NCBI GenBank assembly: GCA_029204225.1
Contig: CM055115.1
Location: 9,551,911 to 9,615,910 of the forward strand
Length of the DNA stretch: 64,000 bases
Direction of reading: 5' to 3'
Source of the DNA: Diphasiastrum complanatum
Taxonomy: Eukaryota; Streptophyta; Lycopodiopsida; Lycopodiales; Lycopodiaceae
The notes below the pieces were generated by a model that saw only the letters and a program-made list of their open reading frames with translations, did not search any database and was not told the DNA's origin. Below are positions 46,175 to 57,767 of this stretch, piece after piece. The position numbers and the translations under genes were made by a program. Numbering within the stretch: the stretch's first letter is position 1; every line of letters begins with the position of its first letter.

Positions 46175-47599
46175 ATGAGAACTGTGCTAATGGCTAAGGA
46201 ATTTTATGACGTTGTTATAGGTGTAGAGGTAAGAAACAAAGCTGACGATGCTGCAATCTCTCGATGGAAGCTGAAGGATGGCAAAGCCTTTGTGCTGATC
46301 ATCTTCAATATATCAGACACTCAAATCAGCCATGTGTATGAAGCTCATATCTCCAAGGAATTCTGGGACATCTTGAGCACTCTGTACGATGTGCGCGACG
46401 TAGCTTCCAAGCTACATCTAAGAAAGAACATTTTCTCCCTCAAGATGACCAACGAAGATTCCCTACAGAATCACATCAACCAGTTCAAGAACCTGCTATA
46501 GCAAATGGCCACTTTTGGATTTGTCATAGATGATCAAGATGTAGTAATGACACTATTTTCAAGCTTTCCAAGCTCATACGACAGCTGGGTGATGATCATC
46601 TTGACACACCCTGAATTGACTCTTTCAAGAGTCATGACAATGTTGTTTTAGGAAGAGAGCAGAAGGAACAAAGTCTCTGGTTCCTCAAGTGTCGACTCTC
46701 ATGTCTTATACACCAACAAAGGCTCAACTAAGCAAAAGAAGAAAGGCCCAAAGCAACCAAAGCTAAATCATGAACCGACACAGCGTCAAGAGCAGTCAAA
46801 CTAGCCGACAAAAATTAGCTATTCTACACATATTTTGGTGAACCAACCACAAGATCCAAGATTGTCGCATACTACAAGAAAAGAACAACAACAAGGGGCA
46901 GTCGAAACAAGTGGCATATGCAGGTACAGAAGCACCACAGTCGATTCAAGAATCGGATAATGATGCCTTAATGACTAGCCATCAAAGAACATCCAACGAC
47001 AGCTCCTGGTTTCTAAACTCTGGAGCCACACAACACATGACTAGCCATATTGGCTATTTTGAGTCCTATACGCCTTCCAATACCAAACGATATGTTCACC
47101 TAGGCAACAATAGCACACAGGCTATCAAAGGTGAAGGTACAGTAAGATCGAACTTTGCAAATGATCAATCTAAGCTACTTTGAAATGTAGTGCATCTACC
47201 GAATCTATCTACAAATTCGCTCTTTGTTAGCAGAATTACAGATCTAGGACATAAAATAGAATTTGAATCTGATGAGTGTAAAGTAGTTGATAAGGAAGAC
47301 AGGATCCTAGCACTCGGAAAGAGACATGGATACTTGTATAGATTAAGTCATTGTTGTTCTACCTCTAGTCATGCTCTTAGTACTTCTATTCAAAGAAATA
47401 ACAGTTTACTTTGGCATTATAGACTTTGTCACCTAAATTATTCTTTTGTACAACAAATGTCTAAACAATCTATTGTTGTTGATCTTGACTATCCAGATAG
47501 GAAAGTCAAATTATCTACTTGTCAAGAGTGTCTAGTCTGTAAACTGGCCATGAAACCATTTAGATCAAGCCATCAGCATGTTTCTAGTGGATTGCTTGG
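46175..47599 (+). pseudogene. Copia-1 gag, protease and pre-integrase remnant (arm C)
   Basis: Gag from 46175 (EFYDVVIGVEVRNKADDAA, EFWDILSTLYDVRDV) has a private TAG at 46499-46501 and then the TAG shared with A and B near 46650. Protease (46911-47183) reads WFLNSGATQHM: the catalytic Asp is Asn, Gly kept. The shared TGA near 47181 follows. The pre-integrase domain (47190-47600) is the best preserved of the three, with CQECLVCKLAMKPF. Confidence 0.92.
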
Positions 47600-49146
47600 T
47601 GTACTGTTTGTGGGGAAAAAGACCTCTTTTTCAAACTATTTTCGACGAAAAATCGTCGCCGTGCGCTATTACGTTGACGCAGAACTGCCTAAAAATGACG
47701 CATAAATGGCCCATAATGGCCAGTTGCACTGCTACTAAAATACTATTCATTTGTTAATTTACGTTGTATGAAAATGTCATTTATGCGGCCTATGCCCCTA
47801 GTTTTCGGGTTTGTAGGGACTAGGAGGTGCCAAGTATTTTCGTAGTACTAGTAATTAAAAACTTGGCCGTGAGCCCATAAAAACTGAAATCATAAATAGG
47901 ACCCAACTTGACTTTGAAATTGCAAGTTGAGGCCAAGCTAGGTGCTAAAAATGGAATTTGGGCCAGTGCCCTATTTTTAGAGTTAGTTTTTGAAAAGTCA
48001 TAAGGAGGTGCCCCATTTCTTGAAGGGGTGCACCTCCAGCCCATTGAGCCCCTACGTATAGGGAGGCGTGTGGGACAACATACCATTGTTCATTGTCATC
48101 TTCTTGGAGAGAGAGAGAGTGAAGCTTGGAGAGAAAGGGAAGGAGTAGAAGTTGTTGTGCTTGGTGTCTCGCATCTCTTCCACTTCCTATTTGTGCTCAA
48201 TCCACATAGACAAGGAGGAGGAAAGGAGAAGAGGCTGATCTGCCTGGTGCCTTCCACTGTAATTTCTTTGTTGGATCTTTACTCTAAATTCTATTCACTT
48301 TCATTGCTATTGATCTGTTTTTCATCCTTTAGCATTGTGTTACCACTGTTTGTGGATTTGTGAATTTTTTTTTCTGCCATCTCTAACATTTGGTTGCAGA
48401 TCTTGGAAGGGTGTAGATTGCACTGGGATTGTTGTCATTAATCTTGTCTCTGTAGAGCTTGCAATTGTGGAAAGCCTTGTTGTTACATTCACAAGGTTCT
48501 GTGACTTATTTAAAGATTGTTTGTTATCCAAGAAGGCAGTCATTGCCTTGTTTATTGTTGATCACTAAGGCTTTCAAAGCTTTGTCAGTAGTTTTGAGGG
48601 AAGCCCAATGAACAGAGCCTATTCATTGCTAGTTTTCTGGGAAGTTATTGATTGGTTTGGGATCCAATACCCTGAGGGCCTGTCAAAAAGCAGAGTACAT
48701 ATCTCTAGTTTTGCTTGAGGCCATTTTTCTGCCTGTCAAAATCATTGGATATTTCCCTATCTTGTTTACCCTTAAGAAAAAAAAACACACAGGCATAGAG
48801 CCCTGAGGGCCTGAATGTTTGAAAGAGCTCTGCTTGTTAATGCCTCTAGAGGCCAACTGTGTGCAGTTTCTTTTCAAGGAATGAAGAATCTAGTTACTTG
48901 AAACCCATCATTCTTCTGGAATCTATCTTGCAGTCTATAGAGGTACTTCTTTCCTTCCTGCCAATGGTGAATGCATTCAATGCATCGCTTTCATGTGCCT
49001 TTTGAAGATGGCCTACATATTGTGAGAGTATCAGTCTTTGAAGACAACGATGTGTTACTGAGCCACTTTCTGCTCTTCCATCTCTTCATCGTTGCCCTGC
49101 TGTGGCTGGTTCCTTCTCCCTGTCTATGTTGTGGCTCGTTAGATAG

Positions 49147-50167
49147 TGTAGCGCAGGCATCCCAAAGGAAGCCGGGAACCACGACTTAGCTTCTCAGCCT
49201 TCAACTCTTGCCATCCAAACCCACTTTACATACAAGTAGCCAACGCGCCAACAACGATCAGACTTAACCAACTTGAAGTTCCGAAAACCAACATTGAGAT
49301 CCAGCCTGGTGCCATGCCAGATCGAGGGTCCCGATGTGGGTGACTTCCCTCCAAGCAAGCCACCCAACATACATCAAACTTAACCAACTCGAAGCTTCGT
49401 TACAAACGAGTAACATCCAATCCAGGCAAGCGGTCTGACTTACATCAGACTTAACCAACTGAAAGCTTTGTCCCGACAGCATACCGCTGGCACCACGGAC
49501 CAAATGGTCCCAACGGCATACCGCCGACGTCCCGGGATACGACCCTCAGCTATGTGCCAATTTAAAAATTTTGAAGCGGCCTTACAACTGGCGCTTTTAC
49601 CGAATATTGAAACCCAGAAGGTAATCAAAGTCAGTTTGAGAAAAATCCCACTTTATTGATAAATCTGAGAAGGTTACATTTCAAGTGTGTGACCAACCCT
49701 AGTCTTTGGGGAGCTCGCATGCCAAGGCGAGTGCCAGGACAACATTCTAGCAAGAGAGGCTGAGACTTGCTTGGAGCTCGCCCTAAGTCGCAACCCGCAC
49801 TCCCCTATAGTATTGGTGGGATTTGGCACCCCCCCTCATACCAAGCACTCTACCCAAGCTGGTAAAGCACATTTTTCTCTCTCTAGAGAGTAATTTTCTC
49901 TCTATATATTTTATTGATCCCCAGGCTTCCTTTAATCATGCCTAGATCGTGTGAGGTGATTGCACATCGATCTGAGGTCTCTGGACTTCGCTAGAACTGA
50001 TCAAAGATTTTCAGCCATAGGAACTTGGCGCCGGCTGGATTCTGGTCACAGTGGCGCTGGGAGCGGCGCCAACGTGGGCTGGGAGCAGTAGGGGCGCTGC
50101 TGGCGCCGGGGACAATGCTGGCGCCAGTGGCGCCGGAAGTAAAGTTTGTAAAGGTAGCTTTACAACA
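49147..50167 (-). mobile_element. 3' LTR of the nested element
   Basis: 1021 bp, from TGTTGTAAAGCTACC (50167) to CTGCGCTACA (49147) on the minus strand. It holds a GGCGCC-rich variable segment at about 50025-50145 that is longer than in the partner LTR. Confidence 0.93.
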
Positions 50168-50183
50168 TCCACCCCACCTTTAT
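50168..50183 (-). promoter_or_regulatory. Polypurine tract of the nested element
   Basis: ATAAAGGTGGGGTGGA on the minus strand, immediately before the 3' LTR. Confidence 0.85.
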
Positions 50184-50749
50184 AAAATCTGATGTCCTCA
50201 TCCGATGTCAGATTAAAGTAAAGGTGTCTCCCAATTAAAAGTAACTATACATCTAAGCTACTTGGCACAGTACTCAATCTACTGGCCCCTTTTTATTAAC
50301 ATTGAAGCTGGCACACCACAAGTTGGAGGCTCAGATCTTTGTACTGAAAAATTACATAACTTAAAATATCTCTTTGTCTGAGAAAAGCGAGATTTTATAT
50401 CGCTTTCGTAAAATCCAAGAACCTTATTAACTGGTGACAGAGGCCTTTCTTTGAAATGTTCACCCCTGTCGCTTCTGACTTTCGACTTTGGAACTCCTTT
50501 GAGCTCCTGATTTGTCCTTGATGCACTTTGTGTTGAGCTCCCTAAGATCCAGATTTGATCAGTTCCGCACAGGTATCAAGGCTCCTTGAGCCAAAGGATT
50601 TATCGTTTGATTGCCCACTTTATGGTCCACTCCATGCCTTGTTGCTTCTGCACCTTGATTTCTCTCCTTGTCCCAGCCTGATCTTGATACATTTCCTTCT
50701 TGGCTCTTTAAGGTAGGCAAAGATTGAGTACTCCGCAATGCACCTCTCA

Positions 50750-51125
50750 CTTAGGTTGAAGTAGCTCTTTGAATCAGCCCAAATGTAACCATTGACCTCG
50801 TGGAAAGCCAAAGGGTCGCACCAGTTTGATCCGCATACGAACTATCTCTTCGCGTTTTGTTTGAAGCACCATGTCCATCACGCAAAACTTGACTTTCACA
50901 ATTCCATCACTGGTCAGTTGCCTCACAGTCAAAACAAGAAGTGTACATCGAGCTTGGCTTCAAGTAGTTCTCTTTGAATCAAACACATGCACCCAGAGTT
51001 TGCACTAGTCCGATCTCAATACGAACTATCCCTTAGCGTTCGTTCGAAATACCAAGTCTCTCATGCAAGACTCAACTTTCACAGTTCCTTCATTGATCAG
51101 CTGCCTTACACGTGACACAAGCCAT
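50750..51125. repeat. Two-copy tandem repeat in the nested element
   Basis: Two diverged units of roughly 190-200 bp share GATCCGCATACGAACTATC/GATCTCAATACGAACTATC and GACTTTCACAATTCC/AACTTTCACAGTTCC. Confidence 0.65.
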
Positions 51126-52028
51126 TGTACTCATATTTTTCTCATCATTGCTGGTCCAAAGAAAGCCTATAACAAGCTTTCCTTCCACAACAAAAACTTG
51201 TCAACTTATTAGGTCCAAAGTTCGCCATTCTTCTCGTGTGAGTATGGCTAGGTCACCTTGAATTTGCCCCCATTCTGATCAACTTTCATTCAAAATTTGC
51301 CCCAGGAGAGAGGTGTGTGTGACAGTTCCCCTCCACTTATAAAATTAGCTGATCGGACTTAGAGTAGAGTTCTTCGGACAAAAAGCCTTTCCAACACTTT
51401 GCTTCCCATCTGCTAGGATTATGGCTCGATCTAACTTGTTGCCAATTTCTGAAGAGGATCCTAGTCTTTCCCCTTTAAGGAAAAACCCAACTGATACTGG
51501 ATATCACCCATGCTCAGTGAGTTTCAGCTCCGAAGGTGGCCGTCCCAAAATGAAGACCAACTACTCCATGGAAGATCTCCCCTGAAATTGCCCTTTCCAA
51601 CTTTTGACTTCCTGCTTGCGTCTGGTAGGCGTTGTCGCAAATGAAACTAACCCAAGAAATAGGTTAGCCATCCATCCTTTACAAACATTGAGTCATTTCG
51701 TTGCCGTTCACGTGCGAGTACTTGAACTGCAAATCCGCCCCACAGATTTTGTAGTCCTCTTCGTTTGATGGTATCAGCCTTCAAAAGAAAGGTTCCTTCT
51801 CGAGCCATCAGTTCCTTGTATCACAAGCAATCATGCAAACCAGGCAAAGCACGAGTACTAAGACTCACCACGAATACATACAAGTAAGACACTCAGGTAG
51901 GTTTACTAACAAGTAACAAAGACAAGGTCCCCCTTTGAGATGGTCCTGCCAACGGACCTTTGCCTGGCCGTGCCCATACAAATCGATCACAGAATCAGCC
52001 CACATAGGACACCCCTCCAACTATCCGT

Positions 52029-52490
52029 GCTTTCACCATTAAGCAGCACATTGCCTCAGTCACACCCCACCACTTTTTGGTTGATAGCCCTTATATCTAA
52101 ACGATCGGCAGCATACCCCCAAATCGTGGACGCACCCGTGTTTTCACCGTTAGGCAGCACATTTCCTCAGTAACGCCCCCACCAAATTTGGTCGATAGCC
52201 CTTCTAGCTAAACGAATGGCAGCTATCCTTGAATATACCACCCCCGTGGACGCACCTGTGCTTTCACCGTTAGGCAACACATTGCCTCAGTAACGCCCCC
52301 ACTAAATCTAGTTGATAGCCCTTATAGCTAAACGATCGGCAGCATACCACCCAAATTGTGGATGCACCCGTGCTTTCACTGTTAGGCAGCACATTGCCTT
52401 AGTAACGCCCCCACCAAATTTGGTCGATAGCCCATATAGCTAAACGAAGGGTGGCTATCGCGAATATGTCACCTCGCACCCCACAAGGCA
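52029..52490. repeat. Four-copy tandem repeat in the nested element
   Basis: Units of about 112-120 bp, starting near 52029, 52141, 52260 and 52372, each with TTTCACCGTTAGGCAGCACA, GATAGCCC and CTAAACGA. Diverged partial units follow to about 52690. Confidence 0.85.
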
Positions 52491-52753
52491 CAGACCGTGC
52501 TTACACCAACCTAATGGCAGCACATTGCCTCATCTGTCCTATGTGCAAACGGCGCCGGGCCCGAACCACGGAAATTGACCGTGCTTACACCTCAAGGGCA
52601 GCACCTTGACTCATCAACCCCCGTTCTGCCGACCACCCCGACTGTGGACGCACCCGTGCTTACACTGTGGGCAGCACCTTGCACAACAGTTGTCTTGATG
52701 AACCCCAAACAGTGGCCATTTCCTTGAGATCCACGTAGCTGACCGACCAGTCA

Positions 52754-52765
52754 GCTCTGATACCA
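52754..52765 (-). promoter_or_regulatory. Primer-binding site of the nested element
   Basis: TGGTATCAGAGC on the minus strand, two bases inside the 5' LTR end. Confidence 0.92.
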
Positions 52766-52767
52766 CA

Positions 52768-53914
52768 TGTAGCGCAGGCATCCCAAAGGGAGCCGGGAAC
52801 CACGACTTAGCTTCCTTGCCTTCAACTCTTGCCATCCAAACCCACTTGACATACAAGCAGCCAACTCGCCAACAACGATTAGACTTAACCAACTTGAAGT
52901 TCCGAAAACCAACATTGAGATCCAACCTGGCGCCATGCCAGATCGGGGGTCCCGATGTGGGTGACTTCCCTCCAAGCAAGCCACCCGACATACATCAAAC
53001 TTAACCAACTCGAAGCTTTGTTACAAACGAGTAACATCCATTCCAAGCAAGCGGTCTGACTTACATCAGACTTAACCAATTGAAAGCTTCGTCACGAGTG
53101 CTGGAAGCCAACCTGGCGCCACGCCAGACTGGACAGCCATAAACAGGTAACTTTCACCCAAGCAAGCCATCCAACTTAGCCGACAGGTTAGAGCCCGTTC
53201 ACCAAGAGCTTAACCCATTCGAATTCATGCAAGGAACACTCAGAACCACAAGCCGCGACAGATATGGAGAAAACCAGTTCCTGGACCAAATGGTCCCGAC
53301 AGCATACCGCTAGCGCCATGGACCGAATGGTCCCGACGGCATACCGCTGGCGTCCCGGGATACGACCCTCAGCTATGTGCCAACTTAAAAATTTTGAAGC
53401 GGCCTTACAACTGGCGCTTTTACCGAACACTGAAACCCAGAAGGTAATCAGAGTCAGTTTGAGGAAAATCCTACTTTATTGATAAATCTAAGAAGGTTAC
53501 ATTTCAAGTGTGTGACCGACCCTAGTCTCCAAGGGGCTAGCATGCCAAGGCGAGTGCCAGGACAACATTCCAGCAAGGGAGGCTGAGACTTGGTTGGAGC
53601 TCGCCCTGAGTCGCAACCCGCACCCCCCCCTCAAACCAAGCACTCTACCTAGGCTGGTAAAGCACGTTTTTCTCTCTTTAGAAAGTCATTTTCTCTCTCT
53701 AGATTTTATTGATCCCCAGGCTTCCTTTAATCATGCCTAGATCGTGTGAGGTGATTGCACATCGATCTGAGCTCTCTGGACTTCGCTAGAACCGATCAAA
53801 GATTTTCAGCCATAGGAACTTGGCGCCAGTAGCAGCAGGGGCGCTGCTGGCGCCAGGGATGATGCTGGCGCCAGCAGCGCCGGAAGTAAAGCTTGTAAAG
53901 GTAGCTTTACAACA
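52768..53914 (-). mobile_element. 5' LTR of the nested element
   Basis: 1147 bp. Same ends as the 3' LTR. Longer because of extra, partly duplicated sequence around 53095-53300, and shorter in the GGCGCC-rich segment (53818-53882). Confidence 0.93.
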
Positions 53915-53919
53915 GATAG

Positions 53920-54930
53920 CCGTGATGTAACTCCTCACCCTGCCCATTTCCCATCTGTGAAGGAGAGGCCATCACTGTGCTCATCCCTCAGCCTATTCCC
54001 GCTCCCTCCTCCGATCTGCCTACATGCCATCAGATTCGTTTCTTTCCCTCTTGCAACCTCCCTCACCTAACCGCAACCCTGCTCCAGTAGACCTTCTTCT
54101 CCTCTTGCTGCCTGGCTGCGTGGTTTCCTTGCTTGTTTGGCTCGCTCTCCCTCTGGCCACGTTAACCTGCCTGGCCGCGTGGTTTCCCTGCTGCTGCGAT
54201 CCTGCCTCCGGTTCCTAACCTACCTAGCCCTGCTTATACTTCATCGCTGTCGTGGTTGCTCCGTGCCCTACGGCTCCTAATTCCTATAACCAAGAATCAA
54301 TGCCTCTGAGGTATAAGAAGTGTATTGTGGAGGGAACCCAGGTTCAAATGCCAACTATTGTTATTTGTGATTATAGCATTGGAGACTTGAAAGCCTAACT
54401 TCTGTTATTGAGATGGACCGACCTTCTACTATGAGACTCATTTGTAGTGTGAGAATGTTTGACTGTTTCGTCTAGTCAAGCCAAACCTGAAGTCTTGCAC
54501 TCCCTTGAAGATGTTTATGTATGGGTTTGGTGTTTAGGTCACTAATATCCAAGAAAAGCTATTCATCCAAGTGCTATATTTATGAGCCATGGACACGAAT
54601 TTGCTCATATGCTATTTAAGCATATGTCAAGCGGTATAGACTTTGAATGTGAGTGCCCTAGCAAGTGATATACTCCTCATCACCTATTGTTGTCCGACTC
54701 TTGAGCCTATGAGCCCATTACAATGGCTATTCATCTTTTTGTTGAGCAATGCTGAATCTCTAAGCAAATGAAGAATAGAGTTGTGCTCTTCTAAACCATT
54801 CTTAGACTCTTGCTCATAAGTCGACTCCATAACCCAATGGAGCTTGAGCTATAATTGTGGTATAGAACGACTTCCGTTAGCAATTTCCTTAGATTGGCAG
54901 TCTATTTGGGGGTCGTTTTATAATCTTTCA
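53920..54930. other. Right part of the TG...CA insertion
   Basis: No recognised coding content. The last 280 bp (from 54650) are also present in arm A at 9026-9310; the rest was lost there. Confidence 0.6.
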
Positions 54931-55725
54931 TGTACTTTATCAAGAAGAAGTCAAAAGCTTTCAATTGTTTCAGAATCTTCAAGGAGCATGCAAAGAAAGA
55001 AATTGGCAGACAAATCAAAGCCCTGAGGTCCAATAATGGTGGAGAGTACATCTCTACTAAGTTCAAGGAGTATTCCTAGAGCCAAGGCATTGAACAACAA
55101 TTTATCACTCCTTATTTGCCTCAATCTAATGGCTTAGTCGAGAGGAAGAATCGTACCCTGGTCGAGGCAGCCAAATGTATGCTGGCACATGAATCTTTGT
55201 CGAAGAGCTTCTGGGTTGAAGCTCTCCCCACTACAGCCGATGTTCAAAACAAATGTTCGACTAAGGCCCTCGTAGGCAAAACACCACATGAGGTTTGGAC
55301 AGGTTCTAAGGCTTCAATGAAGAACCTTCGAGTGTTCGGATGCATCACCTATGCGCAGATCCCAAAGGAGACGAGGAAGAAATTCAACTTCCAAGGTCTC
55401 AAGACCATCCTTATTGGATACACTTCATCTGACCAAGCTATACGATTTTATTCAGTAGGGATACAGTCTTTATCGAGGATCAGTTTGACGATTTCAAAGG
55501 AAAATGCAAAGTTCCATGCAAACCTTTGATGCCTCTGCCTCCGATACGACAATTCGAGTCTCGGGCTCAAGTGTGCCTATAGTCGATGGACTACCCGACA
55601 ATGAGTCAGACAAAGAAGTTGTTGTTACTCAGCAACAACAAATCCAAGGATTGGCAGCCAACGGCACCTCCTCCAAGAAGATCAAACCGAGTGCGCACAC
55701 AGCCCACAGAGTACATTCCTGAGTT
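54931..55725 (+). pseudogene. Copia-1 integrase remnant (arm C)
   Basis: Integrase core after the insertion: YFIKKKSKAFNCF, ALRSNNGGEYIS (Asn for the second catalytic Asp), a TAG near 55078, then ERKNRTLVEAAKCMLAHESL and HEVWTGSKASMKNLRVFGCI in a 137-codon open stretch (55116-55529). The linker continues to a TGA near 55722. Confidence 0.9.
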
Positions 55726-56640
55726 TTGGCATGTCTTTTAATACATGAGCCGACTACCGTCGAAGAGGCACTTAGACAACCAGACTTTAATGTTTGGAGA
55801 GAAGCGATGAACATAGAGTATTCCTATCTGATCAAGAACCAGACATGGTCACTAGTCGAAGCTCCCTCTGGCAACAATCTTATTGATTGCAAATGGGTCT
55901 TTAACATCAAGTACAATGCCAATGGAGCTATGATCGAAGGAAGGCTCGACTAGTAGCACGAGCATTCGCTCAGATCCCCAACATTGACTAAAATGAGACT
56001 TTCAGTCTAGTAGTCAAGCATTCATTGATACGAGCCCTCCTATCATATGTTGCAGCAGCCGACCTTGAAGTACATCAACTCGATGTATAGACAGCTTATT
56101 TGAACATAATCATCGAAAAAGACATCTACATGCTCCAGCTTGAAGGATACGTTCACGAAGGTATGAAGCATCATGTCTACAAACTCCACAAAGCACTTTA
56201 TGGCTGATTCTAATGTCTACTTCAAGTTAATGCAATAATCTTTTATAATTATCACCTCGTATGTCGATGATACGTTGCTTTTCAACAATAGTACCAATCT
56301 GGTGAAGGATGCTAAAAAGATGCTGTCTTCCGAACTTGACAGGACCGATTTGGGCAAAGCTCACTTCTGTTTGGGCATTCAACACAGCGAGAAGGCTGAT
56401 CTTTATCACTCAGCAACGGTATCTTCACAATACCCTTATCAGATACAATTTGATCAATTGTAAACTAGCTCACTCACCAATGGATTCAGGCTTGCGATTA
56501 TCGAAGGGCCAATGCCAAGAAGTGGTTATGGAAGTTAAGACGGTTATTTCATATTTAGAACATCTACGAGGGAGCATTTGTTCTCGCATATTTCTTTGAA
56601 ATGGAATGAAGTGAAGTTAGTGAGTTAGTCTATTCTCATT
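55726..56640 (+). pseudogene. Copia-1 RT fused to 3' LTR (arm C)
   Basis: RT start (HEPTTVEEALRQPDFNVWRE, NQTWSLVEAPSGNNLIDCKW), a frame change near 55945, later RT (QLDV.TAYLN region near 56080; YVDDTLLFNNS near 56255-56290) and the GKAHFCLGIQ piece, then direct fusion to LTR sequence near 56520. The YVDD box is readable but the gene is broken many times. Confidence 0.9.
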
Positions 56641-57380
56641 TTATTGATGTGAATGATTTACTCTCTCTATGCTATTTTCAAGATTATACTTATGAAGTTT
56701 TGCTCATATAGTAGAATCTCATTATTCTTATTTAAGTGATCATTATTCAATGCAATGAATGCTTGTCTGATGCGAGGGGAAGTAATGCTTGTTACCATAA
56801 TTAGAATACAGTGACAAGTCTGAAATCGTAGTACATACATAAACGATGAATGGCATGTAGTTCCAACTTCTATAATTCCATTATCCAAATTTCATAAAAG
56901 CAAATCACAAATTGTCTGCAACGTGTAAACAACCTAAAAGTGAAATCCTAAATTCTTCATAGTAAAGCCTAAGGAGATAGGGCTGAATCATGATACCTAA
57001 AGGCCAACTAGTGATGTCTAGCATAGCCTCCTCCTAGTCACCCATGATGTAGTGTAGGCTCTAGCTGAAGACCCTCATCCTCACCTTGTGGACATATTTG
57101 CTTTTCTTTGAAAGACAAATAGCACTTTGGCATGCGGTGCAACTTGAAAATGCGATGCATAGTCCGACATATCTAAATAAATAACGAGTACCGAGGTTAA
57201 CCATAGCATTCTATTACCTAGTCATATTTCAGGCAACTCCCTTGGATCACTTTTTTGGGTTGGTATCCAAAGTGTTTTTTGGTCCCAAGTTTTAGCCCTC
57301 TTAGGGGTCCAATATGCATTTAGTCACGTTCTAGGGTACTACATATTATGTAACGACTAGGGTTTTGAAGGTGTCCAAAT
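56641..57380. other. Spacer upstream of BPS1-like gene (arm C)
   Basis: Non-coding, homologous to the spacers in A and B. Confidence 0.5.
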
Positions 57381-57422
57381 AGCATATAAATAGAGATCGA
57401 TAGAGAGAACACCACACACTTG

Positions 57423-57462
<40 letters not shown>

Positions 57463-57767
57463 AGCGAGCGAGAGTGAGAGTGCGAACGATTTGCCAAAAA
57501 CAGCCTTACTTGAATGCAGACGTGTTGAATGTAAGAGACAGAGGGCGGAACTCAATAAATTCCTTCGAACCTCTGAGTCAGTGATAATCCGTAGCTGGGT
57601 TCGTCGAAAATCTCAAGGCGAATTTTACTTCATAATTTTTTTTTCTTGACAACGTTCTCAAGCTATTTCAGAAGGTACAGCGGTAGGCAGGTAGCCTTAC
57701 CTTGATTTCTGCAAAATACACAGACGGCAAAGGTTGCTTCCTTAACTCTGCCTAAAGAAACAACGCC
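57381..57767 (+). promoter_or_regulatory. BPS1-like promoter and 5' UTR (arm C)
   Basis: TATA box CATATAAATAG at about 57383-57393, (GA)n tract 57426-57458, then leader to the ATG at 57768. The sequence round the ATG (AACGCCATGG) is a good plant start context, present in all three copies. Confidence 0.6.
57426..57458. repeat. (GA)n microsatellite in BPS1-like leader, arm C
   Basis: About 16 units. Confidence 0.9.

Larger units (their letters stand above)
49147..53914 (-). mobile_element. Complete non-autonomous LTR retroelement (4.77 kb)
   Basis: Minus strand. LTRs at both ends, primer-binding site, polypurine tract and the 5-bp target duplication GATAG (49142-49146, 53915-53919) are all present. 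The 2.6-kb interior (50168-52767) has no gag or pol, so it is a LARD/TRIM-type element that must borrow proteins. It sits inside the TG...CA insertion. Confidence 0.93.
47605..54930 (+). mobile_element. TG...CA insertion, probable 2.55-kb solo LTR (arm C)
   Basis: Starts TGTTTGTGGGG, ends AATCTTTCA, flanked by the 5-bp duplication TGTAC (47600-47604 and 54931-54935) within the Copia-1 integrase. Without the nested element (4768 bp plus its 5-bp duplication) it is about 2.55 kb. TG...CA ends and a 5-bp duplication indicate an LTR-type insertion; with only one such block, a solo LTR is the simplest reading. It has no recognisable coding sequence. A possible LTR end and degenerate priming site (CTCTAACATTTGGTTGCAGATC) near 48380-48405 is noted but has no partner. 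Confidence 0.75.
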
